A DNA stretch of 64,000 bases. Source: Anaeromassilibacillus sp. An250. GTDB taxonomy: Bacteria; Bacillota; Clostridia; Oscillospirales; Acutalibacteraceae. How positions within the stretch are numbered: the stretch's first letter is position 1; every line of letters starts with the position of its first letter. The stretch is taken from contig NZ_NFJK01000005.1 of assembly GCF_002159845.1 (NCBI RefSeq), forward strand, positions 124,001-188,000. The letters run 5' to 3'. This document shows positions 41,067-49,981 of this stretch, in pieces. A program made the position numbers and the translations under genes. Under the pieces are notes generated by a model, which was given only the letters and a program-made list of their open reading frames with translations, searched no databases and was not told the DNA's origin.

Positions 41067-41639
41067 TTATAGCTTCTTTCGCGCGGCGGCGAATCCAAAA
41101 ACGGTGCCGCAAGCGCCACCTACCAGATGCATAAAATGCGCTACATTGTCCTGAACAAAGAGAGCGGCGTACACCTCCTGTCCTAGATATAGGATGGCAA
41201 CCAGGATCAGCGTCAGGGGGACTCTCCCCTCTTTCATCCCCGCCAGGGAGGAAAGCATAACGAGCATAAACACAATACCGCTTGCTCCCAACAGCGCGGT
41301 GGAAGGAAAAAAGATGCATTGCAGCAGGCCCGAGATCAGCGCGGTCAACAGAATGCCAGTCAGGAGGACTTTGCTTCCATATTTCTCTTCCATAGGTGGG
41401 CCGATCACCAAGAAAAGGAGCATATTTCCCGCAAAATGCTCATATCCCGCATGTCCTAGAACATGGCCAAACAGACGGACGTATCCGAGCGGGTCAGTCA
41501 ACGGCGACCGGTAGACAGAGAAGAAAGCCTGCGTTGTCCATCCGCCGGTCAGAGCGCCCAACAGCAGCGCCGCCAGAGAGAGAAAGAAAAAGGTCAAAAC
41601 GACCGGTGTATTGTAATGAATCCGTTTCAAAACCGCCAT
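41067..41639 (-). CDS. Rhomboid-family intramembrane serine protease
   Basis: 190 aa with six predicted membrane segments. The catalytic Ser lies in ALLGASGIVFML (GASG), the His in VAHFMHLVGGACGTVFGF. The His of the usual L1-loop region is in GHVLGHAGYEHFAGNMLLF, with the conserved N of HxxxN. Such enzymes cut single-pass membrane proteins; no substrate is apparent nearby. SD AAGGAGG at the start. Monocistronic between the radical operon and the tRNA gene. Confidence 0.9.
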   Translation of the reverse strand: MAVLKRIHYNTPVVLTFFFLSLAALLLGALTGGWTTQAFFSVYRSPLTDPLGYVRLFGHVLGHAGYEHFAGNMLLFLVIGPPMEEKYGSKVLLTGILLTALISGLLQCIFFPSTALLGASGIVFMLVMLSSLAGMKEGRVPLTLILVAILYLGQEVYAALFVQDNVAHFMHLVGGACGTVFGFAAARKKL

Positions 41640-41912
41640 ACAAATTCCTCCTTATATAAATGGAAAAATGCTTCCGGTGTAAGAATGCCTGTAACGGCTG
41701 TGTGGCCAGATCACATGAACCCTTAGTAGAGGCTCTTTTTCTGATGGTACTTTGGAAACACGCTTATCTTCCAGGAGTATTGTACCATAAAGATGGACGG
41801 TATGTCTCTATGGATTGTATGGACATGGGTAAAAAGAAACCCGCATTCATGCAAACATCCCCTATTTGCGGGAAAAGCTAGAATCTTTTTGTCAAAAAAT
41901 TTGTTTTAGGAC
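41640..41912. other. Gap between rhomboid and tRNA promoter
   Basis: Several short frames occur here, none with a start signal or recognisable protein. I see nothing else. Confidence 0.5.
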
Positions 41913-41941
41913 TTGCATTGTTTGAAAGAACATGCTATAAT
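41913..41941 (+). promoter_or_regulatory. Strong promoter for tRNA-Ala
   Basis: TTGCAT (41913-41918), 17-nt spacer, TATAAT (41936-41941) with a TGC extension directly before it (extended -10). Confidence 0.8.
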
Positions 41942-41983
41942 AAATCTCGCCGTCAAGGGAGATGCCTTTGGCGGCAGAAATAT

Positions 41984-42059
41984 GGGCCTGTAGCTCAGCT
42001 GGGAGAGCGTTCGGTTCGCATCCGAGAGGTCGTGGGTTCGAATCCCTTCAGGTCCACCA
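41984..42059 (+). tRNA. tRNA-Ala (anticodon CGC)
   Basis: 76 nt including encoded CCA. Acceptor GGGCCTG / CAGGTCC with G3-U70, the alanine identity pair. D-stem GCTC/GAGC, anticodon arm TTCGG-TTCGCAT-CCGAG giving CGC, T-loop TTCGAAT. The T-stem has one mismatch (T50-T64). Good promoter upstream and a terminator downstream. Confidence 0.96.
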
Positions 42060-42132
42060 GATGGACATTACACGAACACCTACTTTTTCAAAGGCGGCTT
42101 TGCCGTAAGAGTGTGGCTGTGATGTCAATAGT

Positions 42133-42179
42133 AAAGCCGGCAGGTCAAGGCATTTTGCCTTGACCTGCCGGCTTTTATC
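42133..42179 (+). terminator. Terminator downstream of tRNA-Ala
   Basis: A perfect 19-bp stem (42133-42151 / 42157-42175) with a 5-nt loop and T-rich tail. Confidence 0.9.
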
Positions 42180-42228
42180 CGATAAAATATTTATAAAAGG
42201 GATTTAAAGAGTGTGGGGGTGACCATGT

Positions 42229-43404
42229 ATGCAGAGCAGTGTTAATATTTCTTCTGAGGTATTAGATTGGGTTATTGCACACGCACAAATGAACTCCCTT
42301 TCCCCACAAATTGTTGGATATTTAAATTTGTGGGTCAGTGGTGAAAAAAAGCCTACATTTAATCAAATCGAAAAAGTTAGTAAAGCTACAGGAATTCCGT
42401 TAGGATATTTTTTCCTTGAACACCCCCCCAAGGAAGATTTATCTTTTGTCGAATATAGAACAGTCGATAGTACAGAACTGGAAAATCCTAGCCGAAATTT
42501 GATCGATGTTATGCACGATATGGATCAAGTTCAGGAATGGATGCATAATCATCTAATTTCCGAAGGAGTTTCTCCAGTAAATTATGTTGGTATTTTTAAA
42601 GAAGAAACATCTTATAAGGTGTTTTCTCAGAAGATACGCGACTTGCTTGGCCTTTCAGTAGAGTGGTATGCAAAGTCTAGAACTGCAGAAGACTCCTTTA
42701 ATATAATTCGAGCGGCCATCAGTAATATAGGGACCCTTGTAATGATGAGTGGGATAGTTGGTAATAACACCCATCGTCCACTGTCTATTGATGAATTTCG
42801 TGCATTTTCGGTTATTGATGAATATGCTCCCCTTATTTTTATAAATTCTAATGACTCGACTAATGGAAAACTTTTTTCCCTGCTACATGAATTTTCGCAT
42901 ATATGTATAGGCGAAAACAGTCTTTTTAACGACCGTTATAGCACAGGGAAAAAGGTTAGAAAGGTCGAAACGCTCTGCAACGCTGTTGCCGCAGAAGTTT
43001 TAGTGCCACAGAAGTTTTTTGTACGTGAATGGTCTGCAGCAATTCAAGAAAATGAACAAGAACAGGCCATACATGTGCTTGCTCACAATTTTAAATGCGG
43101 AGCCACTGTGATTGCGAGAAAGGCCTATGATAATGGTTTTATTGAGTATGATTTATATCAGAAAATAGCTAAACTTGCTGTCCAGCTTTATAATGAAAAG
43201 CGAAGAAGATTAAAAGAACGAGGCGAAAGTGGCGGCGATTATTATCGTACTGTTGCCAGTAGAATTGATCGACGCTTTTTCCGTTTGCTTGTCGGTAGTG
43301 TTCATGAAGGAAAGACTCTATATTCTGATGCTTTCCGCCTTACCAATACTAACCGTTCTACATTTGCCAATCTCATTGAAAGTGTAGGGGGTGGGGTAAA
43401 ATGA
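42229..43404 (+). CDS. XRE-type HTH with ImmA/IrrE metallopeptidase domain, predicted antitoxin
   Basis: 391 aa. The first ~65 residues resemble an XRE helix-turn-helix (YLNLWVSGEKKPTFNQIEKVSKATGIPLGYFFLE). A COG2856/ImmA-IrrE domain follows with the zinc motif LLHEFSHIC (HExxH) and a later Glu region (ETLCNAVAAEVLVP). In this architecture the protein is paired with a DUF4411 PIN-like protein, as predicted for a toxin-antitoxin family. Start codon ATG 42229 follows GGGGGTGA. Its last 4 nt overlap the next start. The gene is much AT-richer than its neighbours, a sign of transfer. Confidence 0.88.
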   Translation: MQSSVNISSEVLDWVIAHAQMNSLSPQIVGYLNLWVSGEKKPTFNQIEKVSKATGIPLGYFFLEHPPKEDLSFVEYRTVDSTELENPSRNLIDVMHDMDQVQEWMHNHLISEGVSPVNYVGIFKEETSYKVFSQKIRDLLGLSVEWYAKSRTAEDSFNIIRAAISNIGTLVMMSGIVGNNTHRPLSIDEFRAFSVIDEYAPLIFINSNDSTNGKLFSLLHEFSHICIGENSLFNDRYSTGKKVRKVETLCNAVAAEVLVPQKFFVREWSAAIQENEQEQAIHVLAHNFKCGATVIARKAYDNGFIEYDLYQKIAKLAVQLYNEKRRRLKERGESGGDYYRTVASRIDRRFFRLLVGSVHEGKTLYSDAFRLTNTNRSTFANLIESVGGGVK

Positions 43405-43919
43405 GTAAAGAAATCTTTCTCATAGATGCAAACTCATTAATCACTCCGCATCTTACATTTTATCCATTCGACTTTGCTCCGGGCTTTTGGAATCAGCTTG
43501 AGAGGCCAATAAAAGACGGGAGAATAGTAGTTTTGGATATGGTAAAAGCTGAAATTCTTCATGGGAATGATAGTCTTAAAGAATGGATGGAAGAACTTGA
43601 TGTTGGAGAGTATATTGATCATCGTGAGCCATGTATTCTCCAGAAATATGGGGCTATTTTGCAACATGTTCAAAATAGCCCATGTTACAAACCTGCTGCA
43701 CTAATCGAATGGTCTCGAGAAAGCGTTGCTGATCCATGGCTCATTGCTACAGCGGCTGTGTACAAATACACTTTGATAACTTTTGAAGAAGCCAACAAGG
43801 GATTAAATGCCAAAAATCCAAGCAAAAATGCAAAAATTCCAGATGTGGCCAATGAGTTTGGAGTTAAAACCGAGAAACTCTTTTATATGGTTCGCGAACT
43901 TGGATTGAAACTGATGTAG
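43401..43919 (+). CDS. DUF4411 PIN-like protein, predicted toxin
   Basis: 172 aa. Acidic residues expected of a PIN ribonuclease are visible: FLIDANSLITPH (Asp8), an Asp/Glu in VLDMVKAEILHGND, and the late ADPWLIATAAVYKYTLITFEEAN. Members of DUF4411 pair with ImmA/IrrE antitoxins and probably cut RNA. ATG 43401 is coupled to the upstream gene (ATGA overlap), typical of a toxin-antitoxin pair. AT-rich like its partner. A bidirectional terminator follows. Confidence 0.85.
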   Translation: MSKEIFLIDANSLITPHLTFYPFDFAPGFWNQLERPIKDGRIVVLDMVKAEILHGNDSLKEWMEELDVGEYIDHREPCILQKYGAILQHVQNSPCYKPAALIEWSRESVADPWLIATAAVYKYTLITFEEANKGLNAKNPSKNAKIPDVANEFGVKTEKLFYMVRELGLKLM

Positions 43920-43928
43920 TTTTTTACA

Positions 43929-43972
43929 AAAAGGATGGAGGTTGAGAATAATCTTAGTCTCCATCCTTTTTT
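43929..43972. terminator. Bidirectional terminator
   Basis: 12-bp stem AAAAGGATGGAG (43929-43940) / CTCCATCCTTTT (43959-43970), A and T flanks. Separates the TA pair from the convergent mobile-element genes. Confidence 0.85.
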
Positions 43973-44003
43973 ATTGAGTTTACTAAATTCTGAAAATTAT
44001 TTG

Positions 44004-44156
44004 TTATAAATAGTCTTTACCATAATACTGTTGGATTTCTCGTATCAAAAACCTCGCGAAAGACTCAACGACCGACTGCGGCAACTCAATTTCCTCCTGC
44101 CTTTGCAACGGCTCTTCATTGGCAGGGTTCATATCTTTCTCATATTCAATTTTCAA
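44004..44156 (-). CDS. Small conserved integrative-element protein (50 aa)
   Basis: 50 aa from TTG 44156, with GAAAGGA 9 nt upstream: MKIEYEKDMNPANEEPLQRQ then ELPQSVVESFARFLIREIQQYYG. Similar short proteins follow the sigma/HTH pair in Tn916/Tn1549-like conjugative elements of gut Firmicutes. It is acidic and predicted helical, with no known function. It completes a three-gene module with the two genes upstream on the same strand. The excisionase and integrase expected next are absent. Confidence 0.65.
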   Translation of the reverse strand: MKIEYEKDMNPANEEPLQRQEEIELPQSVVESFARFLIREIQQYYGKDYL

Positions 44157-44270
44157 GGTACAAATTCCTTTCTATCGTTTCGTCCTGCGGCATTTACCGC
44201 TGATGGATGTTACGCAAGAAAGGTCGTAACGGCTTATCTGGCAAGCGTTACCGTTAGAAAGGGAATGTGG

Positions 44271-44510
44271 TCAATCCAAATGGAACTGAAAGATGACCGC
44301 CACCAATTTGCTTTCCAGCCGCTGGTATAGGTCGTAGTCGAGTTGGAACTGGAAGCTACCCAAGGAACCACAGCTTAGCCGCATAGAAAGTACGGCCATG
44401 TAGCCGGAATAATGGCGGACCACCCGCGCTACTGCATCAGGATCGCCATTGACTGCGGCGGCAATTACCGGGAATGGAGGCAAAGCAACTTTTCGATATG
44501 TAGCTTTCAT
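44271..44510 (-). CDS. Helix-turn-helix protein of conjugative elements
   Basis: 79 aa. VALPPFPVIAAAVNGDPDAVARVVRHYSGYMAVLSMR fits the HTH_16 family found next to a sigma factor in Firmicutes integrative elements. The first helices look like sigma region 1-2 fragments (DPDAVARVVRHYSGYM). Start ATG 44510 overlaps the sigma factor stop (ATGA), so the two are coupled. Probably regulates excision or transfer. Confidence 0.75.
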   Translation of the reverse strand: MKATYRKVALPPFPVIAAAVNGDPDAVARVVRHYSGYMAVLSMRLSCGSLGSFQFQLDYDLYQRLESKLVAVIFQFHLD

Positions 44511-44929
44511 TTGCTCCCACGCTCCATCAATGCCTGAAGCTCTTGAAAAGCCCGCCGCCGGTGGGTATTGACCGTCCGCCGGGAAATATCCAAATGCTCG
44601 GCAATCTCCCGGTCCGGCATCTCCAAGCAAAAATACATGAGGATGATTTCTCGGCACTCTTTGGAAAGCGCATTCAGGGCATCCGCCAGCCGGTCGCTTT
44701 GAATGAGGATCTCCTCATCGCCTACGGCATAGGCAGCACACTCGCTGGGGTAGGAATCGCAGACCGCAAGCTGTTCCATGTCCTCCGACAGCAGTTCGCT
44801 GAAATTGACCTGCCTTTCTTGTCTGCGCCGGATCTCTCGGTAGGCATTATAGGCTTCATACTTCAGCGACCGTTTGCAAAAGCAATCAAAGGTGTGTTGC
44901 TTGTGTTCCTCATGTTGCTCAGTCGTCAT
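44507..44929 (-). CDS. Mobile-element sigma-70-like factor
   Basis: 140 aa. Only region 4 is clear: LNALSKECREIILMYFCLEMPDREIAEHLDISRRTVNTHRRRAFQEL (about 80-130), a helix-turn-helix with the RTVNTHRRRAF recognition helix. The N-terminal half (SLKYEAYNAYREIRRRQERQVNFSELLSED) is the short version seen in Tn916/Tn1549-type elements. ATG 44929 has GGGAGGGGGTGA upstream. It lies behind the HTH gene's promoter region and upstream of the small 50-aa gene. Confidence 0.82.
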   Translation of the reverse strand: MTTEQHEEHKQHTFDCFCKRSLKYEAYNAYREIRRRQERQVNFSELLSEDMEQLAVCDSYPSECAAYAVGDEEILIQSDRLADALNALSKECREIILMYFCLEMPDREIAEHLDISRRTVNTHRRRAFQELQALMERGSK

Positions 44930-45047
44930 AATCTCACCCCCTCCCGCCTTAGAATCGTTTTTCCCTTTCATATATTACTGGTTCCCCGAAACATGGTTTT
45001 GGCCATGTCCAATTCCGCGTAAAGAATATTGGAGAAAAATGTCGAAC

Positions 45048-45082
45048 AAAAAGGAAGCGCGGACGCCCCTGTCCACGCTTCC
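45048..45082 (-). terminator. Terminator of the ABC-DtxR operon
   Basis: Stem GGAAGCG(T/C)GGAC over 45053-45082 (one G-U), followed on the minus strand by TTTTTGT. Confidence 0.85.
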
Positions 45083-45148
45083 TTTTCATCATAGTTTGCT
45101 TTATTTCTCTTTTGGAGAGCAATGTTGTAAAACTGAAATTGGTCACAG

Positions 45149-45535
45149 TTATTCCTCTTTTTCTAAATTTTCGATGTTGGAAAAAGCAATTTTTAACTTT
45201 AGAAAGGACTCTTGGCTGATGACATGCTCCATCCGGCAGGCGTCGGCCTCCGCAGTCTTGGGGGCAACGCCTGCTGCGATAAGCTGCTCAGTAAAGAAGC
45301 AATGGCGCTCATAGATTTTTTCGGCAACCTCGCGGCCTATATCGGTCAGATGGAGAAAGTGATCCTCGTCCATTGTGAGAAAGCCACCGTCCCGCAAGGT
45401 AGCCACCGCATGGCACACGCTGGGCTTTGACACCTCCATGTGCCGGGCCACATCTACGGAGCGTACCATACCGAGTTTCTTTTGGAGAACAAGGATGGTT
45501 TCCAGGTAGTCCTCCCCGGACGCATGAAGTTTCAT
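45149..45535 (-). CDS. DtxR/MntR-family metal-dependent regulator
   Basis: 128 aa. A winged helix (SGEDYLETILVLQKKLGMVRSVDVARHMEVSKPSVCHAVATLRDGGFLTMDEDHFLHLTDIG) is followed by the metal-binding/dimerisation helix region (AEADACRMEHVISQESFLKL with E, C, H ligands). It senses Fe or Mn and represses uptake or export genes. GAGGGAGAA precedes ATG 45535. It lies 22 nt downstream of the ABC pair and probably controls it. Confidence 0.9.
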   Translation of the reverse strand: MKLHASGEDYLETILVLQKKLGMVRSVDVARHMEVSKPSVCHAVATLRDGGFLTMDEDHFLHLTDIGREVAEKIYERHCFFTEQLIAAGVAPKTAEADACRMEHVISQESFLKLKIAFSNIENLEKEE

Positions 45536-45557
45536 GTTGCGGTTCTCCCTCAAATTA

Positions 45558-47305
45558 TCAGGCAATGCTCCAGCCCTCTGCCTGCTCACGGATTGTAATG
45601 AAACGGCGATAAAGTCCTTCCTGCTGAACAAGCTGCTGATGTGTTCCTTTCTGAACAACTTGACCTTTATCCACCACTAAAATCTGGTCGGCGTGTTCAA
45701 TCGTCGCCAGACGGTGGGCAATAACAATAACCGTTTTTCCAATGGTCAGTTCACTGATTGCCTGCTGGATCAGATGCTCATTTTCGGGGTCAATACTTGC
45801 TGTTGCCTCATCAAGAATGACAATGTTGGCATTTTTCAAAATGGCGCGGGCAATAGAAATGCGTTGTTTTTCTCCGCCAGACAGCGTAGAGCCACCCTCG
45901 CCGATCACCGTTTCATATCCATCGGGAAGAGCCATAATGAAGTCGTGGCACCGAGCCTTTTTCGCAGCTTCTATAATTTCTTCCTGCGTTGCACTTGGAT
46001 TGCCGAAACGGATGTTGTTTTCAATGGTATCGTGGAACAAATAGACCTTTTGAAAGACCATCGAGATATTGCGGAGCAAACTGTCACAGGTCATGTTTCG
46101 CACATCCTCACCGCCTACTGTGACCTCGCCGCTGTCCACATCATAGAAACGGGCAATCAGGTTGCAAATCGTGGTCTTGCCGCTGCCAGATGGCCCTACA
46201 ATGGCCGTAGTGCTGCCCTGGGGGATGGAAAAGTTGATATTCCGCAAAACAGGAACTTTATCGTAGGAGAATGTCACATCACGGAAAGCAATGTCTGTGT
46301 TCTGCAAAGAAATATCTTTCCCGTCTTTGTCTATAATGTCGGCGTGTTCAATGCCGTCCAGTTTATCCAGCGTAGCATCAATGACCTCCAATACATGGGC
46401 GGCGTTGTTCATGGCCTCAACACTTCCGAAAATCATAAAGGAAAACATATCCAGCATGAGCATGGTAGGAAGTTCCATACTGCCGTTATAGGTCAGCAGA
46501 GCGGCCACAGCTACAATGGCAATGGAGGCGGCTTTCAGAGAAAAGAGGTGCAGGCAGTTGAAGGGCATATATTCCACTTCAATTTTGATGTTGATTTTCT
46601 TGCTGTCGTTGTATGCTTTGCGGATACCGGCAATAGATACGCCTTCCTGCTTAAAGGCTTTCACCACCTGCATCCCTCGCAGATACTCGATAGAACTTTC
46701 CACCATATCGTCCTGTGCCTTTTGATGGATAGGCGCGTTTTGGTGGCTGCGTGCCTCCAACAGATAGAGGAATAGGGCAGACAGAGGACACCAGCCAAAG
46801 CAATTCCTCCCGCCAGAGGACTATAAAATGCAAGGAACAATATCAGGACGATAACGGTGATATAGCCATTCACAACAGTGTTGACCATATTCATAGCGAA
46901 CATTTCCATAAACGAGAGGTCGGTTGTAGCCGCTGCGAACAGTTCGCCCATATTGTTCTTACTGAAAAAGCCCAGCGACACCCGCTTCAAAATGTCTCCC
47001 AGCCGTATTCTCTCGTCAGCGGTTGCTTCATAACCGACACTTTCCTGCGTGATGGCTCGAAGATATGAGAACAGGTATCGGCCCAATACAGCTAAAATCA
47101 TGGCCCCCAGCATGATCCAGATGTCCCGCCCCTCCAATGGCTTAACGCCATTGAAGTCATCCAGAACAGCACTTAATCCATTCGCAGCCAGCATAATAGG
47201 GATTGCGGTAAAAATGCTGTGAATGAAAGCGTAGACAAAACCGATGTAAATACGCCGTTTATATTTCCCTGTCCATTGAATCAGTCGATTTACAATCCGA
47301 AACAT
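45558..47305 (-). pseudogene. ABC exporter half, frameshifted
   Basis: The gene should be ~582 aa of the ABC-type exporter family: N-terminal membrane domain (MFRIVNRLIQWTGKYKRRIYIG...), then NBD with Walker A GPSGSGKTT, signature LSGGEKQ and Walker B IVILDEAT. Between about 46778 and 46790 the frame shifts. Upstream it reads ALAGVL then CLPYSS; in the other frame SALFLYLLEARSHQ continues the protein. One base appears to be missing (1748 nt is not a multiple of three). The remaining pieces are otherwise intact. It starts 1 nt after the ABC partner gene (47307-49073), with AAAGGAGG as SD. If real, the heterodimer is broken; a sequencing error is the other possibility. Confidence 0.85.
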
Positions 47306-47306
47306 A

Positions 47307-49073
47307 TCAGTTACCTCCTTTCCCGGAACCGGCAGACCAGTTCTGCGCTCCGATATGCGCCTCCCACATATCCCGATAGAGAGAGTCGCCATCTAAAAGC
47401 TGCTGATGAGTGCCCGTGTTCTCAACCTGCCCGTTTTGCAGGACAATAATCTGATCGGCATTTTTGATGGTGGACAGACGATGTGCGATAACCAGCAGCG
47501 TTTTCCCTTTTGTCAAAGCAGCGATAGATTGCTGGATTTTTTCTTCGTTCTCCTGATCGGTGAACGCGGTGGCCTCGTCCAAAATCACGATGGGGGCATT
47601 TTTCAAAATCATGCGGGCAATAGAAATGCGCTGTTTTTCACCGCCTGAAAGCCGGTTCCCCGCATCCCCGGCCATCGTGTCATAGCCATTGTCCAATTTC
47701 TGTATAAATTCATCACAGCAGGCGGCTTTTGCTGCCGCATATACTTCTTCGTCCGTAGCATCAGGGTTTCCCAGCCGGATATTTTCCTTGATGGAGCAGT
47801 TGAACAGGAAGTTATCCTGTGTAACAAAGCTGACAATATCGGCAAGCTGGGCCAGCGGCATACTGCGAATGTCCACACCGCCAATGGTGATCTTTCCATC
47901 GTTCACATCCCAAAAACGGGCAATCAAGCGAGCGATGGTGGACTTACCTCCACCGGACGGGCCGACAAGTGCCGTAAACTTTCCCTCCGGGATTTTTAGA
48001 TTGATATGGGAAAGCACCTGTTTACCGCTCTCTTTATCATAAGAGAACGAAACATCCTGAAGCTGAATGTCTTTGGACTGCACCTCCACTGATTTTCCAG
48101 TATCGGGCAGTTCTTCCACATGGAGCAGCTTGTCTACATCGTGTACGGCATACTCAACCGTTTTCGTTTCATTGACATAGGTGGTAAAGTTCATCAGCGG
48201 ACCTACAATCCCCAGCGAGAGGATCAGGCACATAACAAGATCCTGCGGGGCCAGGCTTCCGGTCCAGTAGAGATACATGCCAATCGGGAGCGTCCCCAAG
48301 AAGGTGGAAGGCAATACCGCAGAAATAAAATTCATCAACTTCCAGGTGCTTTGATACCATTTGAGGGTGTAGTCCTTGAAAGATTTAACCGCCTTTGTGA
48401 ATTTTTCATAGGAACTGGAGGACTGATTAAACGCCTTGATAACTTCAATGCCCTCCACATACTCTACAATCACGCCGTTCACATAGTTGTTGGACTCCAT
48501 ATAATCGGCATAGAGCTTATTAAAATTCTTCATCATCATGGCAAAGGCGATAAAAGCGAGAGGCACAGTCACCAGCATGGCCAGAGCCATACGCCAGTCA
48601 ATGCAGACCAGATAAACAAAGACTGCCACGGGGAGCAGCAGGTTGGAGATGCACTCCGGGATCATGTGGGCCAGAGGCAGCTCAATCGTTTCTACCCGGT
48701 CTACCAATACACTTTTCAGCTTACCCACAGACTCTCCGATGACTGTCCCCAGCGGCGCTTTCATCAGCCGCTGGGCAAGGGTCAAACGAATATTCTCCAA
48801 AATGGTGTATGCGGATATGTGGGACAGGCTCGTTGAAATACCATAGAGCAAGAAGCGTATCGCATAAGCACCAAGTCCAATCCAGCACCATTTCCAAACC
48901 TCTGCCATCACAGGTGAGCCGCCGATAAAGAGCGTGATAATTTGGTAAACACTCCAATAGGGTATCAGTCCGGCAACCACACTGATGATTGCACATAAAA
49001 CGGACAGGGCAATTTTGCCCCGGCACTGTGAAGCAAAGGAAAACACAATAGAAATCCAGCTTTTCTGCTTCAT
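47307..49073 (-). CDS. ABC exporter, fused permease and ATPase (partner A)
   Basis: 588 aa. Six-helix exporter membrane domain (about 1-300), then a nucleotide-binding domain with Walker A GPSGGGKST, Q-loop VTQDNFL, signature RLSGGEKQRISI, Walker B IVILDEAT and H-loop IAHRLST. Similar to the YbtP/YbtQ or IrtAB-like pairs that import or export metal chelates or peptides. ATG 49073 has AAGGAGG at 7 nt; ATG 49079 lies too close to the SD. It is preceded by a hairpin after the AraC gene. Confidence 0.92.
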   Translation of the reverse strand: MKQKSWISIVFSFASQCRGKIALSVLCAIISVVAGLIPYWSVYQIITLFIGGSPVMAEVWKWCWIGLGAYAIRFLLYGISTSLSHISAYTILENIRLTLAQRLMKAPLGTVIGESVGKLKSVLVDRVETIELPLAHMIPECISNLLLPVAVFVYLVCIDWRMALAMLVTVPLAFIAFAMMMKNFNKLYADYMESNNYVNGVIVEYVEGIEVIKAFNQSSSSYEKFTKAVKSFKDYTLKWYQSTWKLMNFISAVLPSTFLGTLPIGMYLYWTGSLAPQDLVMCLILSLGIVGPLMNFTTYVNETKTVEYAVHDVDKLLHVEELPDTGKSVEVQSKDIQLQDVSFSYDKESGKQVLSHINLKIPEGKFTALVGPSGGGKSTIARLIARFWDVNDGKITIGGVDIRSMPLAQLADIVSFVTQDNFLFNCSIKENIRLGNPDATDEEVYAAAKAACCDEFIQKLDNGYDTMAGDAGNRLSGGEKQRISIARMILKNAPIVILDEATAFTDQENEEKIQQSIAALTKGKTLLVIAHRLSTIKNADQIIVLQNGQVENTGTHQQLLDGDSLYRDMWEAHIGAQNWSAGSGKGGN

Positions 49074-49090
49074 TTCCATTCCTCCTTGGC

Positions 49091-49129
49091 AAAAAAAATA
49101 GAGAGTATCAATCGCTTTGATACTCTCTA
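49091..49129 (-). terminator. Terminator/attenuator between AraC and ABC genes
   Basis: 13-bp stem TAGAGAGTATCAA (49099-49111) / TTGATACTCTCTA (49117-49129), then on the minus strand TTTTTTTT. It lies just upstream of the ABC SD. Confidence 0.85.
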
Positions 49130-49184
49130 AGTATTGCAGGTATTCATTTTGTCTGCCACTCTGCCCGGCCGGGTTTTACTCCAT

Positions 49185-49979
49185 TTAGATTTTTATTTTT
49201 CGATATTCCAGCGGTGTTTTTCCCTTTACTTTCTTGAACGCTTCGGAGAACTTGCTGGTGTTCGTATAGCCAACTTTTCCGGCGATCACCGTAATCGGTT
49301 CATCCGTCTGTGTCAAAAGAGAAGCTGCCAGGTCCATACGATAATTCCGCATATAGGTATAAATAGCGGTGCCATATACGCCCTTAAAGCACTGTTTCAG
49401 AGCAGAGGTGGAAATATCGAACTTTTCAGAAAGCTCCTCCATTGTGAAATGGTGCTCCGGCTCATTTGTCATAAACGACATGATTGCCTTGACTTTCTCT
49501 ACCTGTGTTTTATAAAAATAGGGGCGTTCCACACCTAAGACCGTAGGGTCTACCGTCCTGAGCGTGACCAACAATTCCAGGATCTTTACCCGGAGATATT
49601 CCAGCCGGATATTATCAGGCACTTGGTACAGTTCTGAGATTACATGATCGGGGACGGAGTTTCCATGCATGATGAAAGGGCGTGCTTTCAAGGCAAATTG
49701 TTGCTCAATCTGTTCCAGGTCAATAGAAAACAGGGATAGGAGATCACCCAATCCCTCTACCGCTTCGGGAACAGAAATCGTAATTGTGATCCCGTGGTAA
49801 TGGCTTACCGGAAAGCTGCAATGATTGTTTTCGGTAACCGAACTATCCAGCATAATATCCCCGGACGCAAGATAAAGATAAGCGCCATTGCTGACTTCCC
49901 ACTCAATGCGGCCCTCCCTGCAATGGTGAATGGAGATATTGTGAGTGTTGTCAAAGCGTCTTGGCGGGCAGCTCGCCAT
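49185..49979 (-). pseudogene. AraC-family regulator truncated at its N-terminus
   Basis: 264 residues. The first legible part (NISIHHCREGRIEWEV) corresponds to about residue 50 of such regulators, so the N-terminal ~50 residues are missing. The C-terminal two-helix domain is intact (FTMEELSEKFDISTSALKQCFKGVYG, VIAGKVGYTNTSKFSEAFKKVKGKTP). No SD precedes ATG 49979, and the sequence above it belongs to a truncated flavodoxin gene in another frame. Full homologues sit upstream of ABC pairs in mobile elements, which fits the layout. A shortened protein could still be made. Confidence 0.7.
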
Positions 49980-49981
49980 AT

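Noticed and set aside
41918-42163. An 81-codon plus-strand frame across the tRNA gene
   Set aside because: It overlaps the tRNA-Ala and its translation (VAQLGERSVRIREVVGSNP) is the familiar false product of tRNA sequence.
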